From: Streptosporangium carneum
Lineage (GTDB): Bacteria; Actinomycetota; Actinomycetes; Streptosporangiales; Streptosporangiaceae
Length of the DNA: 49,059 nucleotides
NCBI RefSeq assembly: GCF_027922005.1
Contig: NZ_BSEV01000044.1
Coordinates: 1-49,059 of the forward strand
Direction: 5' to 3'
Shown: positions 24,311 through 33,052 of the stretch, in pieces
How the letters are laid out: each line of letters begins with the position of its first letter
How positions within the stretch are numbered: position 1 is the first letter of the stretch
Position numbers and translations under genes: made by a program
Notes under the pieces: generated by a model
Database searches by the model: none
Told to the model about the DNA's origin: nothing
What the model saw: only the letters and a program-made list of their open reading frames with translations

Positions 24311-25448
24311 GGATCCCGAGGCGGGCGGGAACCCGAAGGCCGTCCAGGACCGCGAGGGCACCGGGACGGCCTCGGCCCCGAAGGCCGCCGGTACGGCCCC
24401 GCCTCGCGCGGGCCGTACCGGCGGCCGGAGCCCGCTGGCGCGCTTCCTGATCCGCAGGGTGCTCACCGCGCTGCTGCTCGCCGTGGGCATCACGCTGGTC
24501 ACCTTCGTCCTGACGAACCTGGTCCCCGGCGACCCCGTCGCGGCCAACCTCGGCCAGCGTGCCCTCGGAGACCCGACGATCGTCGCGCAGTGGAAGGCCG
24601 AGCACGGCCTGGACAAGCCGCTCCCCCAGCAGTACCTGCTGCACCTTCAGGGCGTGCTCCAGGGTGATCTGGGCACCAGCCAGCAGAGCCACCGACCGGT
24701 GCGCGACGACCTGGCGGAGGCCGTTCCGGCCACACTGGAGCTGGCGGGCGTCGCGATCCTGATCTCCCTGGTGGCGGGCGTGGCGTTCGGCGTGATCGCG
24801 GCGCTGCGCCGCGACCGGCTCTCCGACCACCTGCTGCGGATCCTCAGCCTGGTCGGCATCTCGGTGCCGACGTTCTGGCTGGCCCTGACGGCCTTCTACA
24901 TCTTCTTCTACCGCCTGCAGATCACCCCGGGCAGCGGCCGCATCGACCCGGGGATGAGCCCGCCGCCCCAGGTCACGGGCCTGTACACGATCGACGCCGC
25001 GCTGGCGGGCCAGTGGGACGTCTTCGCCTCGGCGATCGGCCACCTGGCCACTCCCGCGCTGGTGCTGGCCCTGTACACGATCGGCCTGCTCACCCGGTTC
25101 ACCAGGTCGGCGGTGCTGGAGGTGCTGGGCCAGGACTACGTGCGCGCCGCGCGGGCCAAGGGCCTGCCCGGCAGGGTGATCCTGTTCCGCTACGTGCTGC
25201 GCTCGGCCCTGGTGCCGATCATCACGGTCGCGGGCCTCGCCTTCGGCAGCCTGCTGTCCGGCACCGTGCTCGTCGAGGCGATCTTCGCCTGGCCGGGCGT
25301 CGGGCAGTACGCCTTCAAGAGCGCGACCAGCCTCGACCTGCCCGCCGTGATGGGCGTCGGCCTGGTCGTCGGCGCGGTCTACCTCGTCATCAACCTGATC
25401 GTCGACGTGCTGTACGGCGTCATCGACCCCCGAGTGAGACTGTCGTGA
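24285..25448 (+). CDS. ABC transporter permease, DppB type
   Basis: The 387-aa inner-membrane permease has an unusual ~45-residue Pro/Gly-rich hydrophilic N-terminal extension, then LARFLIRRVLTALLLAVGITLVTFVL and VPGDP, hallmarks of the DppB/OppB family. The EAA loop with DYVRAARAKGLP couples to the ATPases. About six membrane segments are seen. It starts inside the end of the binding-protein gene (ATG 24285; GTG 24300 is an alternative), and its stop overlaps the next start by 4 bp (GTGA). Confidence 0.95.
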   Translation: MSPTSVPSKDPEAGGNPKAVQDREGTGTASAPKAAGTAPPRAGRTGGRSPLARFLIRRVLTALLLAVGITLVTFVLTNLVPGDPVAANLGQRALGDPTIVAQWKAEHGLDKPLPQQYLLHLQGVLQGDLGTSQQSHRPVRDDLAEAVPATLELAGVAILISLVAGVAFGVIAALRRDRLSDHLLRILSLVGISVPTFWLALTAFYIFFYRLQITPGSGRIDPGMSPPPQVTGLYTIDAALAGQWDVFASAIGHLATPALVLALYTIGLLTRFTRSAVLEVLGQDYVRAARAKGLPGRVILFRYVLRSALVPIITVAGLAFGSLLSGTVLVEAIFAWPGVGQYAFKSATSLDLPAVMGVGLVVGAVYLVINLIVDVLYGVIDPRVRLS

Positions 25449-26284
25449 AACTCCCCCAAGCCTGGCGGCAGCCGCTGGCGATCGTCGGCGGAGTGGTGGC
25501 GCTCGCCTGGATCGTGATCGCGCTGGCCGCCCCGCTGCTGGCGCCGCACGACCCGCTCGCCCAGGACCTGCCCCGCCTGGCCTCGCCCGGGCCCGGTCAC
25601 TGGTTCGGCACCGACCAGCTGGGCCGGGACATCCTGAGCAGGGTCATGTACGGCGCGCGCCTGTCGATCCCGCTGACGGTGCTGCTGGTCGCGCTCTCGG
25701 TGCTGGTCGGCGGCCTGCTCGGCGCCTGTGCCGGATACTTCGGCAAGTGGGCCGATGAGACGATCATGCGGTTCGCCGACCTCGTCTTCGCCTTCCCCAC
25801 CGTGATCCTGGCCATGGTCGTGGCCGCCGCGCTGGGCGCGAGCCTGGCCAACGCGGTGCTCGCCGTGCTCGTCGTCGCCTGGCCCGCCTACGCCCGGGTG
25901 ACCCGGGGCCTGGTGCTGGGCGTGCGCGAGCGCGAGTTCGTGATCAGCGGGCGGCTGCTCGGCTTCTCCGCCTGGCGTTCGCTCCGCGTCGACGTGCTGC
26001 CGAACATCACCGGCCCGATCCTGGTGCTCGCGACCCTCGACATCGGCACCGCGCTGCTGCTGCTGTCCGGCCTGTCCTTCCTCGGGCTCGGCGCCAAACC
26101 GCCCTCGCCCGAGTGGGGCGCCATGGTCTCGGCGGGCGTGGAGGTCTTCGACAGCTGGTGGGTGGCGACCTTCCCGGGCCTGGCCATCCTGAGCGTCGTC
26201 CTGGCCTTCAACTTCCTCGGCGACACGCTGCGCGACGCGCTCGACCCCCGCACGGCCCGCGCCATCAAGGAGCGTGCGCTTTGA
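25445..26284 (+). CDS. ABC transporter permease, DppC type
   Basis: The 279-aa second permease has an N-terminal membrane anchor, then the family signature APHDPLAQD...HWFGTDQLGRDILSRVMYGARLS, five further membrane segments, and the EAA-type loop near GVREREFVISGRLLGFSAW. The start is GTG 25445, overlapping the DppB stop as GTGA; the longer frame to 25013 lies inside dppB and is spurious. It overlaps the following ATPase gene by TTGA. Confidence 0.95.
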   Translation: MKLPQAWRQPLAIVGGVVALAWIVIALAAPLLAPHDPLAQDLPRLASPGPGHWFGTDQLGRDILSRVMYGARLSIPLTVLLVALSVLVGGLLGACAGYFGKWADETIMRFADLVFAFPTVILAMVVAAALGASLANAVLAVLVVAWPAYARVTRGLVLGVREREFVISGRLLGFSAWRSLRVDVLPNITGPILVLATLDIGTALLLLSGLSFLGLGAKPPSPEWGAMVSAGVEVFDSWWVATFPGLAILSVVLAFNFLGDTLRDALDPRTARAIKERAL

Positions 26285-27051
26285 CCCTCTCCATCTCCGA
26301 CCTGAAGGTCACCCTCGGCGGCAGGGAGATCCTGCGGGGCGTCGACCTCGACCTGCGCCCTGGCCGCGTGCACGGCCTGGCGGGCGAGAGCGGCTCCGGC
26401 AAGACGATGACCGGCCTGGCCGTGCTCGGCCTGCTCCCCCACGGGGCCCGGGCCACGGGACGCATCGCCCTCGGCGAGCGCGACCTGCTGGGCATGTCCG
26501 CCAAGGAGCTCAACACGGTGCGCGGCGGCGAGGTCGCCATGGTCTTCCAGGATCCGGCGACCAGCATGCACCCCATGCTGACGATCGGCCGCCAGCTCAC
26601 CGAGCACATGCGCCACCACCTGGGCCTGGACAGGAAACAGGCCAGGGCCAGAGCTGTCGAACTGCTGGGCCAGGTGCGCATTCCCGGCCCGGAGGCGGCG
26701 ATCGACCGCTACCCGCACCAGTTCTCCGGAGGCATGCGCCAGCGCATCGCGATCGCGATCGCGCTGGCCTGCTCGCCCAAGGTGCTCATCGCCGACGAGC
26801 CGACGACCGCCCTCGACGTGACCGTCCAGGCCGGGGTGCTGCGGCTGCTGCGCGGCCTGTGCGACGACCTGGGGCTGGCCGTGCTGCTCGTCACCCACGA
26901 CCTCGGCGTGATGTCGGCGGTCGCCGACGAGGTGAGCGTGATGAAGGAGGGCCTGGTCGTCGAGACGGGCCCGCGCGGCCAGGTGCTGCGCGACCCCCTG
27001 CACCCCTACACCCGCGCCCTGCTGGACTCGCTGCCCGGGGAGACCGCATGA
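26281..27051 (+). CDS. ABC transporter ATP-binding protein, DppD type (short)
   Basis: The 256-aa ATPase energises peptide uptake with the next gene product. Walker A GESGSGKTM, signature FSGGMRQRI and Walker B VLIADEPTTALD are complete, followed by the H-loop THDLGV. The TTG at 26281 overlaps the permease stop (TTGA). The protein stops at HPYTRALLDSLPG and lacks the ~60-residue C-terminal oligopeptide-HPY/Cys motif of full-length DppD, which its partner DppF keeps. It is probably functional. Confidence 0.94.
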   Translation: MTLSISDLKVTLGGREILRGVDLDLRPGRVHGLAGESGSGKTMTGLAVLGLLPHGARATGRIALGERDLLGMSAKELNTVRGGEVAMVFQDPATSMHPMLTIGRQLTEHMRHHLGLDRKQARARAVELLGQVRIPGPEAAIDRYPHQFSGGMRQRIAIAIALACSPKVLIADEPTTALDVTVQAGVLRLLRGLCDDLGLAVLLVTHDLGVMSAVADEVSVMKEGLVVETGPRGQVLRDPLHPYTRALLDSLPGETA

Positions 27052-28004
27052 CAGACAGCACGACCACGACAGCGCCCGTGACGGAGCGCGCCACGCTGCT
27101 GAGCGTCGACGACCTGGTCGTCGAGCACCGTACTCCGGGCCGCCCGCTGGTCCGCGCCGTGGCCGGGGCCAGCCTGACCGTCGCGGCGGGCGAGGTCGTC
27201 GGCCTCGTCGGGGAGTCCGGATGCGGCAAGTCGACGCTGGCCCGCGCGGTGTGCGGGCTCAACCGCGCCGCGTCGGGGACGATCACCTTCGGCGGGCACC
27301 CGGTGACCCCGCTGGGGCTGCGCCGCAGGGACAGGGCGCTGTCGGGGATCCAGATGGTCTTCCAGGACCCCTACTCGTCGCTGAACCCCCGGCGCAAGGT
27401 CGGAGCGCAGATCGCCGACGGCCTGCGCACCGCGGGCGACACGACGACCTCCCCTGCCGACCTGCTGGAACGGGTCGGGCTGCCCCGCGACTTCGCGGGA
27501 CGGCACCCGCACGAGTTCTCCGGTGGACAGCGGCAGCGGATCGCGATCGCCAGGGCGCTCGCGGCCCGCCCGTCCCTGCTGATCGGCGACGAGCCCATCT
27601 CCGCGCTCGACGCCTCGGCCCAGGCGCAGGTGGCCAGGCTGATGCGGGACCTGGCGGTCGATTCGGGCGCGGGCCTGCTGTTCATCAGCCACGACCTGTC
27701 GGTGGTACGGCTGATCGCCGACCGGATCGCGGTGATGTACCTCGGGAAGATCGTGGAGATCGGCCGTACCGAGGAGGTCTGGACCGACCCCCGCCACCCG
27801 TACACCCGTGCCCTGCTGGGCGCCATCCCCGCGCCGGACGGGGCCGGCGTGCTGCCCGCCGAGCTGCCGGGAGACGTCCCCGACCCGGCCGACCCGCCTC
27901 AGGGGTGCCGGTTCCACCCGCGCTGCCCCGTGGCGATGGACGTCTGCCGGGAGCGGGAGCCAGACTTCGGCCCGGTCGCCTGCTGGCTGCACGAGCCCGC
28001 GTGA
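27048..28004 (+). CDS. ABC transporter ATP-binding protein, DppF type
   Basis: The 318-aa ATPase has Walker A GESGCGKST, signature FSGGQRQRI and Walker B LLIGDEPISALD, plus the C-terminal oligopeptide-transporter tail with CRFHPRCPVAMDVC, which in relatives may hold an Fe-S cluster. The ATG overlaps the DppD stop (ATGA). Together with the four preceding genes it makes a complete oligopeptide-type importer. Confidence 0.95.
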   Translation: MTDSTTTTAPVTERATLLSVDDLVVEHRTPGRPLVRAVAGASLTVAAGEVVGLVGESGCGKSTLARAVCGLNRAASGTITFGGHPVTPLGLRRRDRALSGIQMVFQDPYSSLNPRRKVGAQIADGLRTAGDTTTSPADLLERVGLPRDFAGRHPHEFSGGQRQRIAIARALAARPSLLIGDEPISALDASAQAQVARLMRDLAVDSGAGLLFISHDLSVVRLIADRIAVMYLGKIVEIGRTEEVWTDPRHPYTRALLGAIPAPDGAGVLPAELPGDVPDPADPPQGCRFHPRCPVAMDVCREREPDFGPVACWLHEPA

Positions 28005-28011
28005 TCGACGC

Positions 28012-28986
28012 ATGATCGACGAGGTGCGGCTCAGGATGGCCGAGGAGGGGATCGACGCCCTGGTGCTGCGTCCCTCCCCCGACTTCCGTTACCTGGGCGG
28101 GGAGGGCGAGGGCTACCTCGTCGTGACCCACGACCGTCTGCCCGCCGTCGCCACGGGGCCGCTGGAGGCGGCGGCGCTCGTCCCCGCCTCGGCGCGCCGC
28201 GTCGGCGTGGACTCCGAGATGCGGGCCTGGGAGCTGTTCTCGCTGCGGGTGGAGGCCGAGGTCGTGCTGGCGTCCACCGTACTGGCCCCGCTCAGACTGC
28301 GCAGGCGGCCCGAGGAGGTGGCCTCGACCGAACGCGCGGCCGCGGCGGCGGAGGCGGTCCTGCTCATGGCCCGTGAGCTGGCGTGGTTCGGGACCACCGA
28401 GCGCGCGATGGCGCGCAGGCTGTGGGCCATGATGGTCGAGACGGGGTGCGAGGAGGTGCTGTCGGTCGTCGTCGCGGCGGGCGAGCACAGCGCCGTCGCG
28501 CGGCACGTGCCGTGCGACCGCGTGATCAATCCGGGCGACGCGCTGCTGGTCTCGGTCTGCGGCAGGTGGGGCGGCTACTGCTCTGAGGTGGCCCGCGTGT
28601 TCGCGGTCGCCGAGCCGCCCGAGGACTTCGAGGCGATGTACTCCGTCGTCCTCGCCGCGCAGCGCGCCGCCCTCGACGCGCTGCGGCCCGGCGTGACCGC
28701 GGCGGAGGTCGGCAGGGTCGCGCGGGAGGTGATCGAGGGCAGCGGCTACGGCAACTACGCCGGACGTCGCCCGGGGCGCGGCGTCGGCCTCGGCCACGAC
28801 GAGGGGCCCTGGCTCGTCCCCGGCGACGAGACCGTGCTGGCCCCCGGCATGACGGTGTGCCTCGAACCGTCGATCTATCTGCCCGAGTTGTTCGGCGCGA
28901 GGGTGGCCGACATCGCGGTCTGCGCCCCCCACGGAGGCCTCCGTCTCAGCACGAGCCTGCAGACCCTCCACGTCATCGACCACTGA
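28012..28986 (+). CDS. M24-fold (pita-bread) protein, metal site eroded
   Basis: The 324-aa protein has a short creatinase-N-like domain and an M24 domain, the fold of Xaa-Pro peptidase, methionine aminopeptidase and creatinase. Aligning by eye with E. coli PepP, the five metal ligands (Asp, Asp, His, Glu, Glu) read Ser (GDALLVSVCG), Glu (GYCSEVARVF), Arg (GRGVGLG), Glu (CLEPSIY) and Ala (ARVADIA). Di-metal peptidase activity is therefore unlikely; a creatinase-like metal-free hydrolase or a binding protein is possible. The ATG at 28012 lies 7 bp after the dppF stop, so it is part of the transporter operon. An 11-bp perfect hairpin follows. Confidence 0.85.
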   Translation: MIDEVRLRMAEEGIDALVLRPSPDFRYLGGEGEGYLVVTHDRLPAVATGPLEAAALVPASARRVGVDSEMRAWELFSLRVEAEVVLASTVLAPLRLRRRPEEVASTERAAAAAEAVLLMARELAWFGTTERAMARRLWAMMVETGCEEVLSVVVAAGEHSAVARHVPCDRVINPGDALLVSVCGRWGGYCSEVARVFAVAEPPEDFEAMYSVVLAAQRAALDALRPGVTAAEVGRVAREVIEGSGYGNYAGRRPGRGVGLGHDEGPWLVPGDETVLAPGMTVCLEPSIYLPELFGARVADIAVCAPHGGLRLSTSLQTLHVIDH

Positions 28987-28997
28987 CCCCGCGGATC

Positions 28998-29026
28998 CCC
29001 CGGCCGGAACAGCGCTCCGGCCGGGG
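28998..29026 (+). terminator. Hairpin terminator of the peptide transporter operon
   Basis: CCCCGGCCGGA - acagcgc - TCCGGCCGGGG: a perfect 11-bp stem with 7-nt loop, 12 bp after the M24 stop. No T-run follows, as is common in high-GC actinomycetes. Confidence 0.75.
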
Positions 29027-29084
29027 TCTCCCGGTGTGACAGACCGCGCCCGCGAACCGGCCTCACGGCCCGACCGACCCACGA

Positions 29085-29165
29085 GCGAAAACAGACCAGA
29101 CATCCCTTTTTATTAGTTTCAGGCCATTTATTCATAATAGAGATATATGGCCTCTTACAAACGGG
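29085..29165. other. AT-rich island with inverted repeat
   Basis: This ~80-bp island is far below the surrounding GC content. It contains AGGCCAT (29121-29127) and ATGGCCT (29147-29153), a perfect 7-bp inverted repeat flanking an AT-only-like core. It lies upstream of the secreted-protein gene at 29411 and may be a promoter/regulatory site. The remaining stretch to 29410 holds a (CGCTC)4 microsatellite at 29316-29335 and no gene. Confidence 0.5.
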
Positions 29166-29410
29166 GAATACGGTTTCGGTGCCACTCGACACACCACCGC
29201 GAAGCGGTCATCATGACGCTGGAATCCGCGAGACGGCGAGTTTTCTTCTGAGAGCCCCTCCGGATTCACGCGCCCTTCCCCTGTTCGCACGCTCCCTCCC
29301 CGTGCCCACAGCCACCGCTCCGCTCCGCTCCGCTCCAGAACAGGTGCCCTCCCACCGGCGGCAACCAGTCAGCACAGGACCGCAACTCTGTGACGAGAAA
29401 GGAGAAAAGC

Positions 29411-29935
29411 ATGGCGCTGAAGCCGATCAGAGCACTGTTCATGACACTTCTTCTCACGACAAGCATGTTCTTCGGTGTCACTGGAACCGCTGAGGCTCAC
29501 GACCAGATGCCGTGCCACTGGGAGGTGGTCGGTGACCGCTCCTACTGCGACAACCATGTCACGCAGCCCGGCGACCCCGTGTCCGACCAGTGCTTCGGGC
29601 CGCACAACGGCGAGTACGCGAAGTACACGGCCGAGTTCAACGACGGTTCGCTGAACATCGGCTACATCCAGCTCCTGTACAACGGGAAGGACGCATGCCG
29701 GACCGTCGCCGCCGTCATCGTCATGAACGGCGGGATCCCGGCGGGATCCAACTGCTACGTGAAGGTGGAACGCACCTCCGACGGACAGGCTTACCGAGTC
29801 GGCGCGTCTCCGAACGGCGCCGCCTTCACCGCCTCTCTCTACGACGCCGACGTCGAATCCTACGCGTGGGGTTATTGCAAGTGGGGCTCCAACGGCCCTG
29901 CGTACACCGCCCAGACCGGCAGGTGGCTCACCTGA
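29411..29935 (+). CDS. Secreted small protein, possibly DUF2690-like
   Basis: The 174-aa product starts at ATG with AAAGGAG upstream (a GTG frame to 29390 is less likely). A Sec signal peptide ends at TAEA-HD (about residue 28). The mature part has six Cys, suggesting disulfides outside the cell. The pattern IQLLYNGKDACRTVAAVIVMNG, and later SLYDADVESYAWG, faintly resembles the ELRYSptCrtaWarv region of DUF2690/YjfA-type secreted proteins of actinomycetes, but the match is weak. Function unknown. Confidence 0.75.
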   Translation: MALKPIRALFMTLLLTTSMFFGVTGTAEAHDQMPCHWEVVGDRSYCDNHVTQPGDPVSDQCFGPHNGEYAKYTAEFNDGSLNIGYIQLLYNGKDACRTVAAVIVMNGGIPAGSNCYVKVERTSDGQAYRVGASPNGAAFTASLYDADVESYAWGYCKWGSNGPAYTAQTGRWLT

Positions 29936-30062
29936 TCGCCCGGCGGGCCGACCGACGTCGGCCGGGGCTCACACCCGCGGATCGGGAGACAGCGACCGGA
30001 CGCCCCTGAAAGAGCCGGCGGCCGGGTGCGCGCAAGCCCCGCACGCCATGGGGACTGCGCCG

Positions 30063-30773
30063 TCACCGGCCGCCCGGCTGGGCGAGGGCCCGGGGAGGGG
30101 GCTGGGAGGGGGCGGGGAGCAGGCCGTCGACGAGGGCGCGCAGGCCCTGGCGGTAGGTGTCCTCGGCGGTGAGGGCGGCCCACCGTCCGGCGAGTGACGC
30201 CAGGTGCGGCAGGGTCTCCGGGTCCAGGTCGGCGAAGACCTGTTCGCGGTGGGTCGGCCGGTCGTCGGCGGCGGCGCGGCGGCGTCCGGCGGACGCCCTG
30301 ACGATGATCTCCCCCGCGGTGTAGTACCAGATGGCCCGGTAGGCGTGGACGGCCCGCTCGGGGGTGAGCCCGCAGGCGACGGCCGCGCCGACGATGTTCT
30401 CCGCGTACCAGAGCCCGGAGGTCGACAGGAGGTCGTCGGCGACGAGGACCTCGACGATCCAGGGACATCCGGCGAGCGCGTCGTGCATCGCCAGTGCGGC
30501 GGCGGTGACCCGCTCGCGAGGGTCCTCCGGCAGGGCGGGACGCGCCATCGCCCCGGCGTACTCGTCCAGGAGCAGGAGCAGCAGCTCCTCCTTGTCCTTG
30601 ACGTGGTGGTAGAGCGCCATCGGCGTGCTGCCGACCTCCTTGGCCAGCCGCCGCATCGTGAGGCCGCCCACCCCGTCGCCCTCGATGACCCTGCGTGCGG
30701 CGTCCAGGATCTCGCCGCGGGATATCCGGGGCGGTCTGCCCGTACGGGGACGTCGCGGAACCGGCTGTGCCAT
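30063..30773 (-). CDS. TetR-family transcriptional regulator
   Basis: The 236-aa repressor-type protein has an N-terminal TetR HTH (ISRGEILDAARRVIEG...GLTMRRLAKEVGSTPMALYHHVKDKEEL, residues ~18-65) and a C-terminal ligand domain of the TetR_C type. The ATG at 30773 (MAQPVPRRPRTG) is chosen; another lies at 30791. It is divergent from the MFS efflux remnant, the classical arrangement for a drug-responsive repressor. A palindrome sits over the MFS start codon. Confidence 0.93.
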   Translation of the reverse strand: MAQPVPRRPRTGRPPRISRGEILDAARRVIEGDGVGGLTMRRLAKEVGSTPMALYHHVKDKEELLLLLLDEYAGAMARPALPEDPRERVTAAALAMHDALAGCPWIVEVLVADDLLSTSGLWYAENIVGAAVACGLTPERAVHAYRAIWYYTAGEIIVRASAGRRRAAADDRPTHREQVFADLDPETLPHLASLAGRWAALTAEDTYRQGLRALVDGLLPAPSQPPPRALAQPGGR

Positions 30774-30843
30774 GCCCCCATCATCGCCCACCCCGCCTGT
30801 GAAAAACGCCGCGCCGTTGACGTCCGGAGGCCGCTGAGACTAG

Positions 30844-30861
30844 TTTTATACATGTACAAAA
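30844..30861. promoter_or_regulatory. Palindromic operator candidate at the MFS start codon
   Basis: ttttaTACATGTAcaaaa: an 18-bp near-perfect palindrome whose centre contains the ATG of the MFS gene (30852). Position and symmetry suggest the binding site of the divergent TetR repressor. Confidence 0.6.
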
Positions 30862-32123
30862 ACTTGACGGCCCGTCCTGGGCCGCTGTTGGCGGCGGTGG
30901 CCGTCGCGCAGTTCATCGCGGCGCTCGACATGTCGGTCGTGAACGTCGCGCTGCCCGCGATCCGCACCGGACTCGGTTTCGGCCAGGCGGAGCTGCAGTG
31001 GGTCGTCCACGCCTACGCGCTGACCTTCGGCGGTTTCCTGCTGCTCGGCGGCCGGATGTCCGACCTGTACGGCAGGCGCAGTACGCGGGATGGCGCTGGG
31101 CGACGCTGGTCAACGTGCCCTTCGTGGCCGTCGCGCTCGCCATGGCAGCCGTGCCCGCCGACCCGTCCCGCGCCCACCGCGGCAGACCCGACCTGCTCGG
31201 CGCGGCGCTCGGGACCTGTGGCACGAGTCTGCTGGTCCTCGGCGTCGTCCGCACCGACCAGTACGGCTGGGCCTCGGCGACCACACTGGGCACGCTGACG
31301 GCGTCGGTGGCGCTGCTGGCCGCGTTCGTCGCGGTGGAGGCCGGGAAGACCAGGGCCGCAGAGACGCCGCTGATCCGGCTGGGGCTGCTGGCCAGCCGTT
31401 CCGTGGCCGGGGCCAACCTCTTCATCTTCCTGGCGGGGGCGGGCATGTTCTCCGCCTTCTACTTCGTCTCCCTCTACATGCAGGGAGTGTTGCGCATGAG
31501 CGCCTATGCCACGGCGCGGCGTTCCTGCCCTTCGCCCTGGGCACGATCGCGGGAGCGGCGATCGCCACCGGGGCCTCGGCCCGGCACGCTCCACGCGCCC
31601 TGCTGGTTCCCGGCGGTTCGCTCGCCGCGATCGGCTTCGGGTGGTTCAGCCTCATCAGCCCCTCGGGAAGCTTCGCCGCCGACGTCCTCGGACCTTCGCT
31701 GGTCACCAGCGTCGGCCTGGGCATGTGCTTCGCCCCACTCGCGGCCGCGGGCACGGCGGGCGTCGCCGCCCACGAGGCGGGCATGGCCTCCGGCCTGCTC
31801 AACAGCGCCAGGCAACTCGGCGGCTCCGTCGGCCTGGCGGTGCTCACGACCGTCGCGGCGCACCGCGCCGGGGAAACACCGCCCCCGGGGCCCTCACCGG
31901 CGGCTACTCCCTCGGCCTGGCCCTGTCCGGCCTCCTGCTGGCCACGGCGGTGGTCGTCGCCCTGACGGTGCTGCCCTCGAAGCGCCACCGGGCCGACGCA
32001 GGAGACCCCTTCCCCTCGCCCCGGCCGGGAGAAGGGCTCACGACACCCGCAGGAACCGGCGCAGACACCATCGCCTCGCCCCACCCGGCGAGCGTCGCCT
32101 CACAGGAAGGGATCACCTCATGA
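30852..32123 (+). pseudogene. Decayed MFS efflux transporter (DHA2/EmrB-QacA type)
   Basis: The reading frame begins normally (LDMSVVNVALPAIRTGLGF; GGRMSDLYGRR), then jumps near 31080 to another frame at AGWRWATLVNVPF. This skips the ~3 helices (TM3-5) expected between these motifs, so it is a deletion rather than a simple indel. A second shift near 31510 leads into AFLPFALGTIAGAAIATG and a third near 31870 into ALTGGYSLGLALSGLLLA, the last helix, ending at 32123. Three lesions make a functional pump very unlikely. Small indels could be sequencing errors, but the missing helices cannot. The TetR gene and operator candidate remain intact. Confidence 0.88.
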
Positions 32124-32283
32124 CCGTCCCCCGCGGAGGCCCGCGCCTCGGCACGAGTCTCCACCCCCTCCGCGTCGTCGACCGCTGACGGGGACGCGGC
32201 CTCATCCCCGCGGTGTCCCTCCCTCCGCCCCTCACCGCGGCACGTCCCCGCCGGAGTCCTCGGGCCCGTCCCGTTGTTCAGAG

Positions 32284-32301
32284 TTTTGTTCATCGACAAA
32301 C
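32284..32301. promoter_or_regulatory. Second operator-like site upstream of the secreted I36-like gene
   Basis: ttttgttcatcgacaaac matches the palindrome at 30844 in 13 of 18 positions, keeping both TTTT and ACAAA half-sites. It lies ~130 bp before the next gene. The surrounding 32124-32431 stretch contains no other recognised feature. Confidence 0.45.
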
Positions 32302-32431
32302 ACCCCGACACCGAACAACGTCGTCCCCTGTACGAACGGGGGGCACGTCCAAGACGCCGCGTCCAGGAAAGGGCCGACCACGCCCACGCCGCGCGGGCGT
32401 CTCGGGATCCACGTCCGGAAGGGGAAACCAC

Positions 32432-32992
32432 ATGCGCGTTCGCACTCTGGCCGCGGTCGCCGCGGCCACCGCCCTGTTCGGTGTCGCCCTGCCCGCCGAA
32501 GCCGCCTCGGTCAGCGACCAGCCCTTCGCGGAACAGGCCAGAAGCGCGAAGCTGACGACCGCACAGACCACCGCGCTGCAATCGAAGGTCGACGGCTATC
32601 TGAAGAAGGTCGGAGGAGAACAGGTCGCGCTCAACGAGATCGGTTTCCCGGGCGGGAGACTACGGGTCGCCCTCCCCGGGGAGGCGCACCCGAGGGACTT
32701 CTCCTCCGGCGACGGCACGCAGTTCGTCACGAACCCCTGCTCGGTCATGAACAACGGGTGGTTCTGCTCCTTCCCCCAGCCGGGATTCCAGGGGGACGAC
32801 CTGTCGTGGTACACCTGCGGGACCTACAACATGCCCTGGGTCGGCAACGGGTCGTGGATGAACAACCAGACCGTGGGCACCCAGGCGCGGTTCTACAACA
32901 ACGCCGGGAACCTGCACGACACCACGCCGGGCGCCTACAGCTCCAGCCTCACCTACAGCTGGACCCCCGTGTTCAAGGTCAAGCCCTGCTAG
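32432..32992 (+). CDS. Secreted protein, peptidase inhibitor I36 / beta-gamma-crystallin-like
   Basis: The 186-aa protein has a Sec signal peptide cleaved after PAEA (about residue 24). A short helical linker is followed by a Cys-containing domain with PCSVMNNGWFCSFPQPGFQG, LSWYTCGTYNMP, NNQTVGTQARFYNNAG and a terminal Cys. This layout matches secreted Streptomyces I36-like peptidase inhibitors and small beta/gamma-crystallin-type proteins. Inhibitor activity is inference from the family. RBS GGAAGGGGAA precedes the ATG. A bidirectional hairpin follows. Confidence 0.8.
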   Translation: MRVRTLAAVAAATALFGVALPAEAASVSDQPFAEQARSAKLTTAQTTALQSKVDGYLKKVGGEQVALNEIGFPGGRLRVALPGEAHPRDFSSGDGTQFVTNPCSVMNNGWFCSFPQPGFQGDDLSWYTCGTYNMPWVGNGSWMNNQTVGTQARFYNNAGNLHDTTPGAYSSSLTYSWTPVFKVKPC

Positions 32993-33004
32993 AGCCGCGT
33001 GCCC

Positions 33005-33026
33005 GCCGGCGGGCTTCGCCGCCGGC
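33005..33026. terminator. Bidirectional hairpin between convergent genes
   Basis: GCCGGCGG-gcttcg-CCGCCGGC, a perfect 8-bp stem with 6-nt loop, lies between the I36-like gene and thyX. Confidence 0.65.
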
Positions 33027-33052
33027 GCGCCGCCGGGTGCCTGCCGGAACGG

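Noticed and set aside
22814..24616. 600-aa minus-strand frame opposite the binding-protein gene
   Set aside because: Shadow of a clear solute-binding protein; no motifs of its own.
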